From Colwellia sp. M166 (GTDB lineage: Bacteria; Pseudomonadota; Gammaproteobacteria; Enterobacterales; Alteromonadaceae): a stretch of 64,000 nucleotides of DNA. Below, one piece after another: positions 1 to 10,044 of this stretch (position 1 is its first letter; each line of letters begins with the position of its first letter). The stretch is taken from assembly GCF_024585285.1 (NCBI RefSeq), contig NZ_CP040755.1:3410001-3474000 (forward strand), given 5' to 3'. The translations under genes were made by a program, and so were the position numbers. Below the pieces are notes generated by a model. That model saw nothing but the letters and a program-made list of their open reading frames with translations, did not search any database and was not told where the DNA came from.

Positions 1-737
1 CTGCAAGTATGTCAACTCACGCTAAGGCTGTTGAAGGAGGTTACCGCATGACAGGTAATAAAATGTGGATCACTAACTCTCCGGTAGCTGATATTTTTGT
101 TGTTTGGGCCAAACTTGATGGCGTTATTCGTGGCTTTGTCCTAGAAAAGGGCATGGCAGGGTTAAGTGCGCCGAAAATTGAAGGTAAGTTCTCATTGCGT
201 GCGTCGATTACCGGTGAAATCGTGATGGATAATGTTTTTGTCCCTGCTGAAAATATTTTACCCAATGTAAAAGGCTTATCAGGACCCTTTGGCTGTTTGA
301 ATAAAGCGCGTTATGGCATTGCTTGGGGCGCATTAGGTGCGGCCGAGTTTTGTTGGCATGCTGCTCGCCAATATACCTTAGACCGTGAACAGTTTGGTCG
401 CCCATTAGCGGCAACACAGTTAGTACAGAAGAAACTGGCGGATATGCAAACGGATATTACTACGGGGCTATTTGCTTGTTTACAAGTCGGACGCTTAATG
501 GATGCAGGCGAATTGGCACCAGAAGCGATATCACTGATCAAACGTAACTCATGTGGTAAAGCGTTAGAAATCGCTCGTATTGCTCGTGATATGCATGGCG
601 GTAATGGTATTGCTGATGAATTTCATGTGATTCGCCATATGATGAACCTTGAAGCCGTTAACACTTACGAAGGCACACATGACATTCATGCCTTGATTCT
701 TGGTAGAGCGCAAACGGGCTTGCAAGCCTTCTTCTAA
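1..737 (+). CDS. gcdH: Glutaryl-CoA dehydrogenase, C-terminal part (5' end outside window)
   Basis: This is an FAD-dependent acyl-CoA dehydrogenase that oxidises and decarboxylates glutaryl-CoA to crotonyl-CoA in lysine and tryptophan breakdown. The frame is open to the window edge, so the first Met at position 9 is internal. The visible part begins inside the middle beta domain, with a MWITNSP stretch typical of GcdH, and continues through the C-terminal helical domain. The catalytic glutamate lies in the conserved [16 protein letters not shown] segment near the end, which is diagnostic for glutaryl-CoA dehydrogenase rather than other acyl-CoA dehydrogenases. A clear terminator follows. About 150 N-terminal residues are missing from view. 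Confidence 0.93.
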   Translation, partial: ASMSTHAKAVEGGYRMTGNKMWITNSPVADIFVVWAKLDGVIRGFVLEKGMAGLSAPKIEGKFSLRASITGEIVMDNVFVPAENILPNVKGLSGPFGCLNKARYGIAWGALGAAEFCWHAARQYTLDREQFGRPLAATQLVQKKLADMQTDITTGLFACLQVGRLMDAGELAPEAISLIKRNSCGKALEIARIARDMHGGNGIADEFHVIRHMMNLEAVNTYEGTHDIHALILGRAQTGLQAFF

Positions 738-744
738 GTTAAAT

Positions 745-774
745 AAAAAAGGCGTTGTAAATACGCCTTTTTTT
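745..774 (+). terminator. Rho-independent terminator after gcdH
   Basis: An A-run leads into the stem GGCGT/ACGCC with a 7-nt loop, followed by seven T residues. It starts eight bases after the gcdH stop codon. The A-run before and T-run after the stem could let it work in both directions, but only gcdH approaches it. Confidence 0.85.
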
Positions 775-860
775 CTGCCTGTTGGCTAGGTACAAAATGC
801 CTAGCAACGTTATTTTTAACCGCAGTAAAAGTAAAAGTAAAAACACTTCGTGGAGCTATG

Positions 861-3065
861 ATGTCTGATCGTAATCAATTGGTGAAAGAAAACTTTATCA
901 ATTTTGTCCGTGCCCGTACTTTACCTGAATCATCAATTAACTTAACGCCATCGGATGTTGGCTTATCAGCTACTGATGTTATCGATTTATTTGAAACGCA
1001 AGTGATGAGCCGACACCTTGATTTGCAGTCACGTGTGATGCAAAAAAAAGGTCAGAGCTTTTATACCATTGGTAGCTCTGGTCACGAGGGTAATGCCGCT
1101 TATGCTAAGGCATTTCGTGCCACGGATATGGCTTTTTTACATTATCGTAGCGGCGCATTTGTTATTCAACGGGGTAAGCAAGTACCAGGGCAAACGTCGT
1201 TATATGACATGTTGTTATCATTTGCGGCCTCAAAGGATGATCCTATTTCGGGCGGGCGTCATAAAGTGTTGGGCAGTAAAGCCCTATCGATACCGCCACA
1301 AACCAGTACCATAGCCTCACATTTACCCAAAGCAATGGGTGCAGCTTACAGTATTCCGTTAGCGAAACGTTTAGCGCATCAAGGCGAAATTCCGAGTGAC
1401 GGCGTAATTATTTGTAACTTTGGCGATGCTTCATCAAACCATTCGACGACACAAGGAGCGATAAATAGTACGGCTTGGGCCGCTTATCAGTCGATCCCTA
1501 TGCCAATTGTTTTTGTTTGTGAAGATAACGGTATTGGTATTTCAACGGCGACACCGACAGGTTGGATCGCGGCTAATTATAAAAATAGAGCCGGTCTAAC
1601 TTATCTTTATTGTGATGGTTTAAATATTTTAGATACTTATAAAACTGCGAAAGAGGCAGAGCGTATTGCACGTGAAATGCGTAAACCGGTATTTTTGCAT
1701 GTTCGCACGGTACGTTTATTAGGACATGCGGGCTCTGATGCCGAGTTTGTTTATCGTGAACTGGCTGATATTAGTGCCACAGAATTTCAGGATCCGTTAT
1801 TACACACAGCGCGTATTATACTAGAAAACAATATTTTAACTTCAGAAGCTTTAATTGAAATTTATCAACATATTGAACAGCGAATTGCGGTTATTGCTGA
1901 CAATGCTGCCAGTAAAGAAAAACTTACCTCTGCTGATGCGGTTATGGCTAGCATTGTTCCAAACATTAGCAAAGCGCGCAGCTCTATTGTGGTGAGTGAA
2001 GAAAAACGGGCAGAAATTTTTAAACATGAAAAGCATAACCTCGCTAAAAAACAGCATTTAGCCAAGCTGATTAATTGGGCGCTGATGGACCTAATGGCTG
2101 AGTATCCAAACATAGTCATGTGTGGAGAGGACATTGGCAAAAAAGGTGGTGTGTATAATGTGACCGCGAAATTATGCGAGCGCTTTGGTAAAAACCGAGT
2201 AATTAATACTTTATTAGATGAACAAACGATTTTAGGTACCGCTATTGGCTTAGCTCATAATGGTTTTTTACCAATACCTGAAATTCAATTTCTGGCTTAT
2301 GTTCATAATGCGGAAGATCAAATTCGTGGTGAAGCCGCCACATTGCCATTTTTCTCCAATGGTCAGTTTACCAACCCTATGGTGATCCGTATTGCTGGTT
2401 TAGCTTATCAAAAGGGTTTTGGTGGTCATTTTCATAATGATAATTCGTTTGCTGTTTTTCGTGATATTCCAGGTCTGATTATTGCTTGTCCATCGAATGG
2501 TGCTGACGCGGTTGAAATGATGCGAACGAGCGTACGTTTAGCCCAAGAGCAGCAGCGGATGGTAGTTTTTTTAGAGCCTATTGCTTTGTATATGACTAAA
2601 GATTTACATCAAGAGGGTGATGGCTTATGGACGTATGAGTATCAACGACCGGCATTGCAAAGTAATAATATGGATTTAGGGGTTAAAGTTGCTGGCTCAG
2701 GTAAGCAATTATGTATTTTAACGTATGGTAATGGCAATTATTTATCTCGCCAAGCGCAATATAAATTAGCACAGCAAGGCATTGATGCCCGAGTGGTGGA
2801 CTTACGTTGGTTAGCACCACTTGATGAACAAGGCATTTTGGCACAAGTGAATGCTTGCGAGCATGTATTGATTGTTGATGAATGCCGTCAAACGGGTTCA
2901 ATCAGTGAAGCTTTGGTGACCTTAATTCATGAACAAGCTAGCGCAGGGGCAAAAATAAAACGTGTTACTGCCAGTGATAGTTTTATTCCGTTAGGCGCCG
3001 CGGCTTATGAAGTGTTGCCGTCGGTCGATAAAATTATTGCTGCTGCAATGGAGGTATGCCAATGA
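861..3065 (+). CDS. Fused alpha/beta 2-oxoacid (2-oxoisovalerate-type) dehydrogenase E1
   Basis: This is a single-chain thiamine-diphosphate E1 in which the alpha and beta subunits are joined. E1 decarboxylates a branched-chain or related 2-oxoacid and passes the acyl group to a lipoyl E2. Residues about 30-360 are the alpha-like half, with the ThDP/Mg motif starting GDASSNHS and ending EDNGIG. Residues about 390-730 are the transketolase-like beta half, starting near LAKLINWALMDLMAEYP and containing GEDIGKKGG. Two ATGs lie in tandem at 858 and 861. The GGAG at 852-855 is better spaced for 861. No E2 or E3 gene is adjacent. The stop codon overlaps the start of the next gene, an acyltransferase, so the two are probably translated together. 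The true substrate is not shown by the sequence. Confidence 0.82.
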   Translation: MSDRNQLVKENFINFVRARTLPESSINLTPSDVGLSATDVIDLFETQVMSRHLDLQSRVMQKKGQSFYTIGSSGHEGNAAYAKAFRATDMAFLHYRSGAFVIQRGKQVPGQTSLYDMLLSFAASKDDPISGGRHKVLGSKALSIPPQTSTIASHLPKAMGAAYSIPLAKRLAHQGEIPSDGVIICNFGDASSNHSTTQGAINSTAWAAYQSIPMPIVFVCEDNGIGISTATPTGWIAANYKNRAGLTYLYCDGLNILDTYKTAKEAERIAREMRKPVFLHVRTVRLLGHAGSDAEFVYRELADISATEFQDPLLHTARIILENNILTSEALIEIYQHIEQRIAVIADNAASKEKLTSADAVMASIVPNISKARSSIVVSEEKRAEIFKHEKHNLAKKQHLAKLINWALMDLMAEYPNIVMCGEDIGKKGGVYNVTAKLCERFGKNRVINTLLDEQTILGTAIGLAHNGFLPIPEIQFLAYVHNAEDQIRGEAATLPFFSNGQFTNPMVIRIAGLAYQKGFGGHFHNDNSFAVFRDIPGLIIACPSNGADAVEMMRTSVRLAQEQQRMVVFLEPIALYMTKDLHQEGDGLWTYEYQRPALQSNNMDLGVKVAGSGKQLCILTYGNGNYLSRQAQYKLAQQGIDARVVDLRWLAPLDEQGILAQVNACEHVLIVDECRQTGSISEALVTLIHEQASAGAKIKRVTASDSFIPLGAAAYEVLPSVDKIIAAAMEVCQ

Positions 3066-4132
3066 GTTTGTCAAAAAACACACCAGTAAATAATACTAAG
3101 CAGCGTGCTGTGGTTATTTGTCCCGGCCGCGGTACTTACAATAAAGAAGAGCTTGGGTATTTACAGCGTTTACATAGTGATAAAACTGAAATAATTTCAC
3201 TAATTGACGATTACCGGGACCGTCAAGGGCAAGTGAAAGTGTCAGAGCTTGATAACATGGAAAACTATAATATGCGTGTGCACACCGCCGGTGAAAACGC
3301 TTCTGCGTTGATCTATGCCTGTGCTTTAGCTGACTACCAAGCCATTAATCAAGATGAATTTGATATTGTTGCAGTGACAGGTAACTCGATGGGCTGGTAT
3401 ATCGCCTTGGCTGTTGCTGAAGCTTTAGCACCAAAGCAGGCCATTGAGTTAATTAATACTATGGGCTCCATGATGACCGACGGCTTAGTCGGTGGTCAGA
3501 TGATTTATCCTATTATTAATGACGATTGGCAAATTGATAACGAAAAGCAGCAACAAGTCAGGCAATGGTTAGCTCAAGCTAATCAGCAAAGCGGCTGTGA
3601 GGTTTATGTCTCGATTAACTTAGGTGGTTATATTGTTTTTGGTGGTAATAAGCTTGGCTTAAAAGCACTAGAAGCATTACTACCTGTGGTGCAAGATAGA
3701 TACCCAATGAATTTATTTAATCATGCGGCTTTTCATACACCATTGCTAAAAGATATTTCTGAGCAAGCATTGGCTCAACTGTCAGCAGATATGTTCACTA
3801 CGCCGAAAGTGCCATTAATTGATGGTTTAGGACAAGTATGGCAACCGTATAGCTGTGACACTGAGCAATTATATAACTATACACTTGATACCCAAGTGGT
3901 TGCGCCTTACAATTTTTCTAAAGCGATAGAGGTGGCGATTAAAGAGTTTGCGCCTGATAAGTTAATTATTTTAGGTCCTGGCGCAACGCTAGGGGGCGCC
4001 GTAGCGCAAAGTTTAATTTCGCATCAATGGTTAAATTTACAAACTAAGGCTGATTTTATTGCTCAACAAAAACAAAATCCATTTATTTTAGCGATGGGAT
4101 TAACCGAGCAGCGCCGACAAGTTGTTAAATAA
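3062..4132 (+). CDS. FabD-like acyl carrier protein acyltransferase
   Basis: This protein of about 356 residues belongs to the malonyl-CoA:ACP transacylase fold. The nucleophile serine is in GNSMGWY near residue 105, where FabD usually has GHSxG. A histidine in FNHAAFHTPLL near residue 223 could be the second catalytic residue. The start at 3062 is preferred over 3056. Its ATG overlaps the upstream TGA as ATGA, and a GGAGG at 3050-3054 is well placed. It is longer than FabD and is not in a fab cluster. The coupling to the fused E1 suggests it handles an acyl group made by, or destined for, that enzyme. That role is inference. No terminator is evident before argR. Confidence 0.7.
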   Translation: MSLSKNTPVNNTKQRAVVICPGRGTYNKEELGYLQRLHSDKTEIISLIDDYRDRQGQVKVSELDNMENYNMRVHTAGENASALIYACALADYQAINQDEFDIVAVTGNSMGWYIALAVAEALAPKQAIELINTMGSMMTDGLVGGQMIYPIINDDWQIDNEKQQQVRQWLAQANQQSGCEVYVSINLGGYIVFGGNKLGLKALEALLPVVQDRYPMNLFNHAAFHTPLLKDISEQALAQLSADMFTTPKVPLIDGLGQVWQPYSCDTEQLYNYTLDTQVVAPYNFSKAIEVAIKEFAPDKLIILGPGATLGGAVAQSLISHQWLNLQTKADFIAQQKQNPFILAMGLTEQRRQVVK

Positions 4133-4215
4133 TGATGAGGGATAAAATAAAAAATGGCTGAATTTTTTTTTATTTTATACAATAGAGCTTAGGTATTTCC
4201 GTTTTGAGCTAAATA

Positions 4216-4698
4216 ATGACCACAAGTCGTAAAAAAAATGAAGCAGAATTAATCTTAGCATTTAAAGCGCTATTAAAAGAGCAATGCTATGGTTCACAAA
4301 GTCAGTTAGCGAATGCACTTGCCGAGCAAGGCTTTAAAAATATGTCGCAAGCGAAAATATCACGCTTGTTATCGAAACTTGGCGCGGTAAAAATGCGCAA
4401 TGCAAGTGAGCAGGTGGTGTATATTCTACCTGATGAATTGGCGGTACCTAAGTCAAAGCAAGCGATCCAGTCGGTTGTGATCAGTGTTAAACATAATAAT
4501 ATGCAAATTATCTTGAAAACAGGTATTGGTGGAGCGCCATTGATATCAAGAATGTTAGATAGTTTAGGTGAATCAACAGGTATTCTCGGTACGCTAGCTG
4601 GCGATGACACCATTTTTATTGCACCAACGGATGTTAATCGTATTGCTGAGATCACTAAAGATATTAGTTTGTTATTAGGTGTCTCAGTACAAGATTAA
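4216..4698 (+). CDS. argR: Arginine repressor
   Basis: ArgR is a hexameric DNA-binding repressor of arginine biosynthesis that uses L-arginine as corepressor. The 160 residues fit the family. The N-terminal winged helix includes YGSQSQLANALAEQGF and SQAKISRLLSKLGAVK. The C-terminal oligomerisation and arginine-binding domain carries GDDTIFIAPTD, with the aspartates that contact arginine in the family. The gene stands alone between the acyltransferase gene and convergent galM. I saw no convincing ARG box just upstream. Confidence 0.95.
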   Translation: MTTSRKKNEAELILAFKALLKEQCYGSQSQLANALAEQGFKNMSQAKISRLLSKLGAVKMRNASEQVVYILPDELAVPKSKQAIQSVVISVKHNNMQIILKTGIGGAPLISRMLDSLGESTGILGTLAGDDTIFIAPTDVNRIAEITKDISLLLGVSVQD

Positions 4699-4732
4699 AT
4701 AAATCAGTACTGACATAGTCTTGATCATTGAA

Positions 4733-4759
4733 GGTAAGCGCGTAAAGCTTGCCTTTTTT
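4733..4759 (+). terminator. Rho-independent terminator after argR
   Basis: A 7-bp stem, GGTAAGC against GCTTGCC, with a 7-nt loop is followed by six T residues. It lies about 35 bases after argR. On the minus strand no T-run follows, so it does not clearly serve galM. Confidence 0.8.
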
Positions 4760-4831
4760 ATGCCTGAGATAAAAGTCTAGTACTTGCACTTTGTTAAAGA
4801 TAAATACCTTGAGCGCTTAATATGTTTACAG

Positions 4832-5923
4832 CTAAGAGTGAGTCTGAAAAACAAAGCGTGTTTTACTATAAAAAGGCGCTTCAGGCTGAAGTAGGGTGTT
4901 GTTAATATTTGCCCCGGAACGCTGAGTGGCTAAGCGAAGCGGCTCAAAACAAAATGCCCCATGCTTTTGATAAATAAAGTTTCCCTTACCTATTTGGCTG
5001 CCATCAATGTAATTAGCGGTATAGAATACTAAGCTAGGTTGGTCGCTATAGACTGTTAGTTGTCTGCCTGATTTTGGCTCAAATGCTTTGGCCAGAAATG
5101 CTGCTTTAGTGATAGCGTTATGATTACTTAACCAATAATTATCAAAACCTTTGGCAATGGTTATTTGCTCATCATCATTGTTAATATGCTTATTAATAGC
5201 GGTTAATTGACGAAAGTCATGCTGGGTATTGTTAACGTTTCGAATTTCGCCGGTCGGGTAAACGCGTTCATCCATGGGTAAAAAGTGATCCGCGTTTATT
5301 TGAATTTGGTGTTGATAAATTTCCCCCGAATTGTGTCCAGCTAAATTAAAATAACTATGCTGAGTTAGATTGATTACCGTGGTTTTATCTGTCGTGGCAA
5401 AATATTCAATGGAGAATTCATTGTTATTGTTTAGGCTGTATTTGACTTTGAAGTCAACGTTGCCCGGAAAACCATTATCACCATCTGGGCTACTATGTTG
5501 CAGTATTAGGCTAACTTTTTCAGTTGTGCTTTGTGTTGTTGCCTGCCATAGCTGTTTGTTTAATGCCTGTAAACCGCCATGGAGTTGGTTGTCGCTATTA
5601 TTAATACTCAGTTGATAGTTTTTACCATTAATTGACAATAGCCCCTGATCAATCCGCCCAGCATAACGACCAATAATGGCACCGAAGTAGTAGGGATCTG
5701 TTTCATAAGCACTAATATCATCATAACCAAGCACAATGTCAGCTGACATGCCGTGTTTATCGAGTGTGTTTAGAGCGACAATAATACCGCCATAGTTGGT
5801 AATTTTAACTGCAGTGCCCTGGATATTGGATAAAGTGAAAAGTTGTACATTTTTGCCATTACTTAATTGGCCAAAATTATTTTGGTTGATGCTTAGGCAA
5901 TGAGTATTGGGTTTGGCGGTCAT
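4832..5923 (-). CDS. galM: Aldose 1-epimerase (galactose mutarotase)
   Basis: GalM interconverts alpha and beta anomers of galactose and other aldoses. The 363 residues match the family. Landmarks are TNYGGIIVALNTLDKHG near the N terminus, QLHGGLQ, and TQHSYFNLAGHNSG with the catalytic acid histidine. A C-terminal glutamate in FCFEPLRLATQ is the likely base, although the residues after it differ from the usual ExxxxPD pattern. No signal peptide is visible, so it is probably cytoplasmic. It stands alone on the minus strand, convergent with argR, without other gal genes. Confidence 0.9.
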   Translation of the reverse strand: MTAKPNTHCLSINQNNFGQLSNGKNVQLFTLSNIQGTAVKITNYGGIIVALNTLDKHGMSADIVLGYDDISAYETDPYYFGAIIGRYAGRIDQGLLSINGKNYQLSINNSDNQLHGGLQALNKQLWQATTQSTTEKVSLILQHSSPDGDNGFPGNVDFKVKYSLNNNNEFSIEYFATTDKTTVINLTQHSYFNLAGHNSGEIYQHQIQINADHFLPMDERVYPTGEIRNVNNTQHDFRQLTAINKHINNDDEQITIAKGFDNYWLSNHNAITKAAFLAKAFEPKSGRQLTVYSDQPSLVFYTANYIDGSQIGKGNFIYQKHGAFCFEPLRLATQRSGANINNTLLQPEAPFYSKTRFVFQTHS

Positions 5924-6011
5924 GTTTTATTCCATACATGAAAATAATTCAGTGGGGATAATTTACAGAAGATAGCAATGGGCTACTAGTGATATTCTCG
6001 AACGAGATAAA

Positions 6012-6073
6012 CATGCTATGCACGAATAGCATGGCATTAAGCAACAGAAAGCGAAAAGCTTCACTGTTGCTTA
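6012..6073 (-). terminator. Tandem hairpins downstream of ispB
   Basis: Two inverted repeats follow the ispB stop codon. The first, at 6038-6073, has a 10-bp outer stem (TAAGCAACAG/CTGTTGCTTA) and a smaller inner stem. The second, at 6012-6033, is a perfect 8-bp stem (CATGCTAT/ATAGCATG) with a 6-nt loop. Neither has a strong T-run on the minus strand, so a terminator or mRNA-stabilising role is likely but unproven. Confidence 0.45.
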
Positions 6074-6079
6074 TCAGAT

Positions 6080-7051
6080 TTAGTGGCTACGGTTCGCAGC
6101 AATATGTGCCAAGGCAATCAAGGCTTGCTTGTGTTCTGATTCCGGCAACATAGCGATGGCATTAATCGCCTTATCAGCCTCTTGTTCTGCTTTCTTCTGA
6201 GTGTAAACTAACGAGCCTGTTTGCTTCATGGCTGCGAGAATATCATCAAGGTGATCCATACCATCACCATGTTCAATGGCGTTGCGGATCATGATTTTTT
6301 GCTGCTCATTACCATGTTCCATGGCATATAACAGCGGTAATGTTGGTTTACCTTCAGCTAAATCATCACCGACATTTTTGCCCATTTCTTGTGCGTCAGC
6401 GGTGTAATCCATAATGTCATCAACCAACTGAAAAGCAGTACCTAAATGTTTACCGTAATTTAACATTGCTAATTCTGTTGCTTGGTCTTGATTGGCAATC
6501 ACGGCGGCAAGTCGTGTTGCTGCTTCAAATAGCTTCGCTGTTTTACAGTAAATAACTTGCATATAGCTATCTTCAGTGGTGTCTGGATCATTACAATTCA
6601 TTAATTGTAATACTTCACCCTCAGCAATGATGTTGGTTGCATCTGATAGAATGTCCATAATTCTTAGGTTATTTAGCTCACTCATCATTTGAAATGAACG
6701 TGAATATAAAAAATCACCGACGAGTACACTGGCACTGTTACCGAACATAGCATTAGCGGTTTCACGACCACGACGCATATTAGATTCATCAACAACATCA
6801 TCATGCAAGAGTGTTGAGGTATGAATAAACTCAACAATTGCAGCGAGTTGTAAGTGTTCACTACCTTGATAGCCTATTGCACGAGCAGCAAGTACCGTGA
6901 GCAACGGTCGCATACGCTTACCACCACCATTAACAATATATACGCCTAATTGATTTATAAGGGCAACATCAGAATGCAGTTTACAAAAGATAAGATCGTT
7001 GACTGCTGTCATGTCTTGGTGAGCTAATGTTTGGATATTTTTGATATTCAT
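6080..7051 (-). CDS. ispB: Octaprenyl diphosphate synthase
   Basis: This trans-prenyltransferase builds the long isoprenoid side chain of ubiquinone and menaquinone from farnesyl diphosphate and IPP. The 323 residues carry the first aspartate-rich motif in LLHDDVVDESNMRRG and the second in QLVDDIMDYT, plus GGGKRMRP for substrate binding. The gene is divergent from rplU-rpmA-cgtA, a conserved gammaproteobacterial arrangement. The chain length made cannot be read with certainty from sequence; the octaprenyl call rests on synteny and overall similarity. Confidence 0.95.
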   Translation of the reverse strand: MNIKNIQTLAHQDMTAVNDLIFCKLHSDVALINQLGVYIVNGGGKRMRPLLTVLAARAIGYQGSEHLQLAAIVEFIHTSTLLHDDVVDESNMRRGRETANAMFGNSASVLVGDFLYSRSFQMMSELNNLRIMDILSDATNIIAEGEVLQLMNCNDPDTTEDSYMQVIYCKTAKLFEAATRLAAVIANQDQATELAMLNYGKHLGTAFQLVDDIMDYTADAQEMGKNVGDDLAEGKPTLPLLYAMEHGNEQQKIMIRNAIEHGDGMDHLDDILAAMKQTGSLVYTQKKAEQEADKAINAIAMLPESEHKQALIALAHIAANRSH

Positions 7052-7201
7052 AAAGCGTAACGAGTTACCTTAAATGGACTTTAGTGTTAGAATACTGGCG
7101 ATTTCACAGACTAATTTTACACGAAATTCATGACGATAGAAGTTTTCCAAGCGAGAAGTTTCAAGATATATAAAAATAATAATAAATCATTGCTTTTATA
7201 C

Positions 7202-7230
7202 TTGCCCTCGCCGATTTCTTCGCGTAGAAT
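7202..7230 (+). promoter_or_regulatory. Sigma70-type promoter for rplU-rpmA
   Basis: A -35 element TTGCCC (7202-7207) and a -10 element TAGAAT (7225-7230) are separated by exactly 17 bp. The predicted transcript would begin near 7237 and carry a leader of about 55 nt before rplU. A second TATAAT-like sequence lies at 7240-7245. Confidence 0.6.
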
Positions 7231-7292
7231 TCGCGCCCTATAATTTTAAATTTAAGCGTCGTCCATAGATGATGGCGCAGTACGGAGTAGCT

Positions 7293-7604
7293 ATGTACGC
7301 GGTATTCCAAAGCGGTGGTAAACAGCATCGTGTAACTGAAGGCCAAACAGTTCGTTTAGAGAAAATTGAACTTGAAATTGGTGCTGCAGTAGAATTCGAA
7401 AACGTTTTAATGATCGCCGATGGCGAGAGCATCAATGTAGGCGCGCCTTACATTGCTGGTGGTAAAGTTGTGGCTGAGGTTGTAAACCAAGGTCGCGCTG
7501 ACAAAGTTAAAATTGTTAAATTTAAACGTCGTAAGCATTCACGTAAAGAAGCGGGCCATCGTCAATGGTTCACTGAAGTGAAAATTACTGGCATCAACGG
7601 CTAA
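7293..7604 (+). CDS. rplU: 50S ribosomal protein L21
   Basis: L21 is a large-subunit protein that binds 23S rRNA. Starting at 7293 ([14 protein letters not shown]) gives 103 residues, the usual length, with a GGAG at 7284-7287. The in-frame ATG at 7269 would add eight unconserved residues and is rejected. Conserved [16 protein letters not shown] lies near the C terminus. It is co-transcribed with rpmA 16 bases downstream. Confidence 0.97.
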   Translation: MYAVFQSGGKQHRVTEGQTVRLEKIELEIGAAVEFENVLMIADGESINVGAPYIAGGKVVAEVVNQGRADKVKIVKFKRRKHSRKEAGHRQWFTEVKITGING

Positions 7605-7620
7605 CTAGGAGCGATTTACA

Positions 7621-7878
7621 ATGGCACATAAGAAAGCTGCGGGTAGTACACGTAACGGTCGTGATTCAGAAGCTAAACGCCTAGGTGTTAAACGCTTTGG
7701 TGGCGAAGCTGTTTTAGCAGGTAACATCATTGTTCGTCAACGTGGTACTCGTTTCCACGCTGGTGATAACATGGGTATCGGTAAAGACCACACTTTATTT
7801 GCTTTATCAGACGGTAAAGTACAATTTGAAGTAAAAGGTCCTAAAAACCGCAAGTTTGTAAGCATTATCGCTGAGTAG
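7621..7878 (+). CDS. rpmA: 50S ribosomal protein L27
   Basis: L27 reaches towards the peptidyl-transferase centre with its N-terminal tail. The 85 residues begin [16 protein letters not shown], the proteobacterial form without the cleaved leader found in Firmicutes. An AGGAG at 7607-7611 serves as ribosome binding site. A strong terminator follows. Confidence 0.97.
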   Translation: MAHKKAAGSTRNGRDSEAKRLGVKRFGGEAVLAGNIIVRQRGTRFHAGDNMGIGKDHTLFALSDGKVQFEVKGPKNRKFVSIIAE

Positions 7879-7894
7879 TAATACGCAAACTTAT

Positions 7895-7925
7895 AAAACC
7901 CTGCTGTTACGCAGGGTTTTTTTTT
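7895..7925 (+). terminator. Rho-independent terminator after rpmA
   Basis: A 10-bp stem AAAACCCTGC/GCAGGGTTTT has a 6-nt loop and runs into nine consecutive T residues. It separates rplU-rpmA from cgtA. The 270 bp after it, up to cgtA, is AT-rich without a supported gene. Confidence 0.92.
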
Positions 7926-8169
7926 GCAACTAATACCAATCTAACTAATTATCTGATCATTTCAACTGGTTGAAACAGCCGACTACTGCGTTGCTTAATA
8001 GTTAATAGACTAATTATTAAAATAAATGCCTTATATTTGAGTGTTTTCCTACGTGTAAAGTAGATCAGTTAATTAATGATGTTGGTTGAATTTATGACTA
8101 TTCGTTACAAATTGTATAAAAAATGACATTGTTCAAACCTAATTGAAATAAATCATTTATAATACGTAG

Positions 8170-9363
<1,194 letters not shown>

Positions 9364-9383
9364 GCCGAACTGAGGTTAATTAG

Positions 9384-9419
9384 AAGGTGCATTTGTTGTC
9401 AGACAATTGCACCTTTTTT
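9384..9419 (+). terminator. Rho-independent terminator after cgtA
   Basis: The arms AAGGTGCA and TGCACCTT enclose a 16-nt segment that can itself pair (TTGT/ACAA). Six T residues follow. It lies about 20 bases after the cgtA stop. Confidence 0.8.
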
Positions 9420-9481
9420 GTTGTCTGTAATAACGTATAATATTGCCAAATTTAGCCATATATTCACAATAAATAAACTTT

Positions 9482-9970
9482 ATGACCATACTTTCAATGA
9501 TAGTGGCGCATGCCAATAACCGTGTGATCGGAAAAAATAATGCTATGCCGTGGCACTTACCAGCTGATTTAGCTTATTTTAAAAAAACGACTTTAGGTAA
9601 GCCGATTATTATGGGACGAAAAACCTATGAGTCTATTGGTCGACCTCTACCAGGCCGACAAAATATTGTTATTTCACGCGATGGTAACTATCAAGCTGAA
9701 GGTGTTGATGTTGTTAGTTCTGTCGATGCCGCATTAGCTTTAGTAAACGATGTAGAAGAAGTTATGGTGATAGGTGGAGGAGCAATCTATCAATATTGCT
9801 TAGCGGCGGCACAGCGGCTGTATATTACTCATATAGACGCCGATATCGATGGTGATACCTATTTTCCTGAATATGATTTCAATGTTTGGAAAAAAATGTC
9901 GAGTGAACTTCGTCCTAGCGATGATAAAAACCAGTATCAATTAAATTTTACGGTCTATGAAAAAAGTTAG
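9482..9970 (+). CDS. folA: Dihydrofolate reductase
   Basis: FolA reduces dihydrofolate to tetrahydrofolate with NADPH and is the target of trimethoprim. The 162 residues are typical. MPWHLPADLAYF near residue 21 holds the active-site tryptophan and the catalytic aspartate. GRKTYESIGRPLPGR and VIGGGAIY bind NADPH. It is a single gene closed by a bidirectional terminator shared with the convergent chemoreceptor gene. Confidence 0.96.
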   Translation: MTILSMIVAHANNRVIGKNNAMPWHLPADLAYFKKTTLGKPIIMGRKTYESIGRPLPGRQNIVISRDGNYQAEGVDVVSSVDAALALVNDVEEVMVIGGGAIYQYCLAAAQRLYITHIDADIDGDTYFPEYDFNVWKKMSSELRPSDDKNQYQLNFTVYEKS

Positions 9971-9989
9971 ATATTGATACTCTTGATAC

Positions 9990-10016
9990 AAAAAGAGCGC
10001 CTAAGCGCTCTTTTTT
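9990..10016. terminator. Bidirectional terminator between folA and the chemoreceptor gene
   Basis: The hairpin AAAAAGAGCGC/GCGCTCTTTTTT has a 4-nt loop. A-runs and T-runs on both sides make it suitable for both convergent genes. Confidence 0.88.
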
Positions 10017-10044
10017 AATGTTTAACTTTTAGTGTGAATAAAAG

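Noticed and set aside
4136..4182. AT-only inverted repeat between the FabD-like gene and argR as a terminator
   Set aside because: The stem is only A-T pairs from long A and T runs, so it is weak and expected by chance in this AT-rich region.
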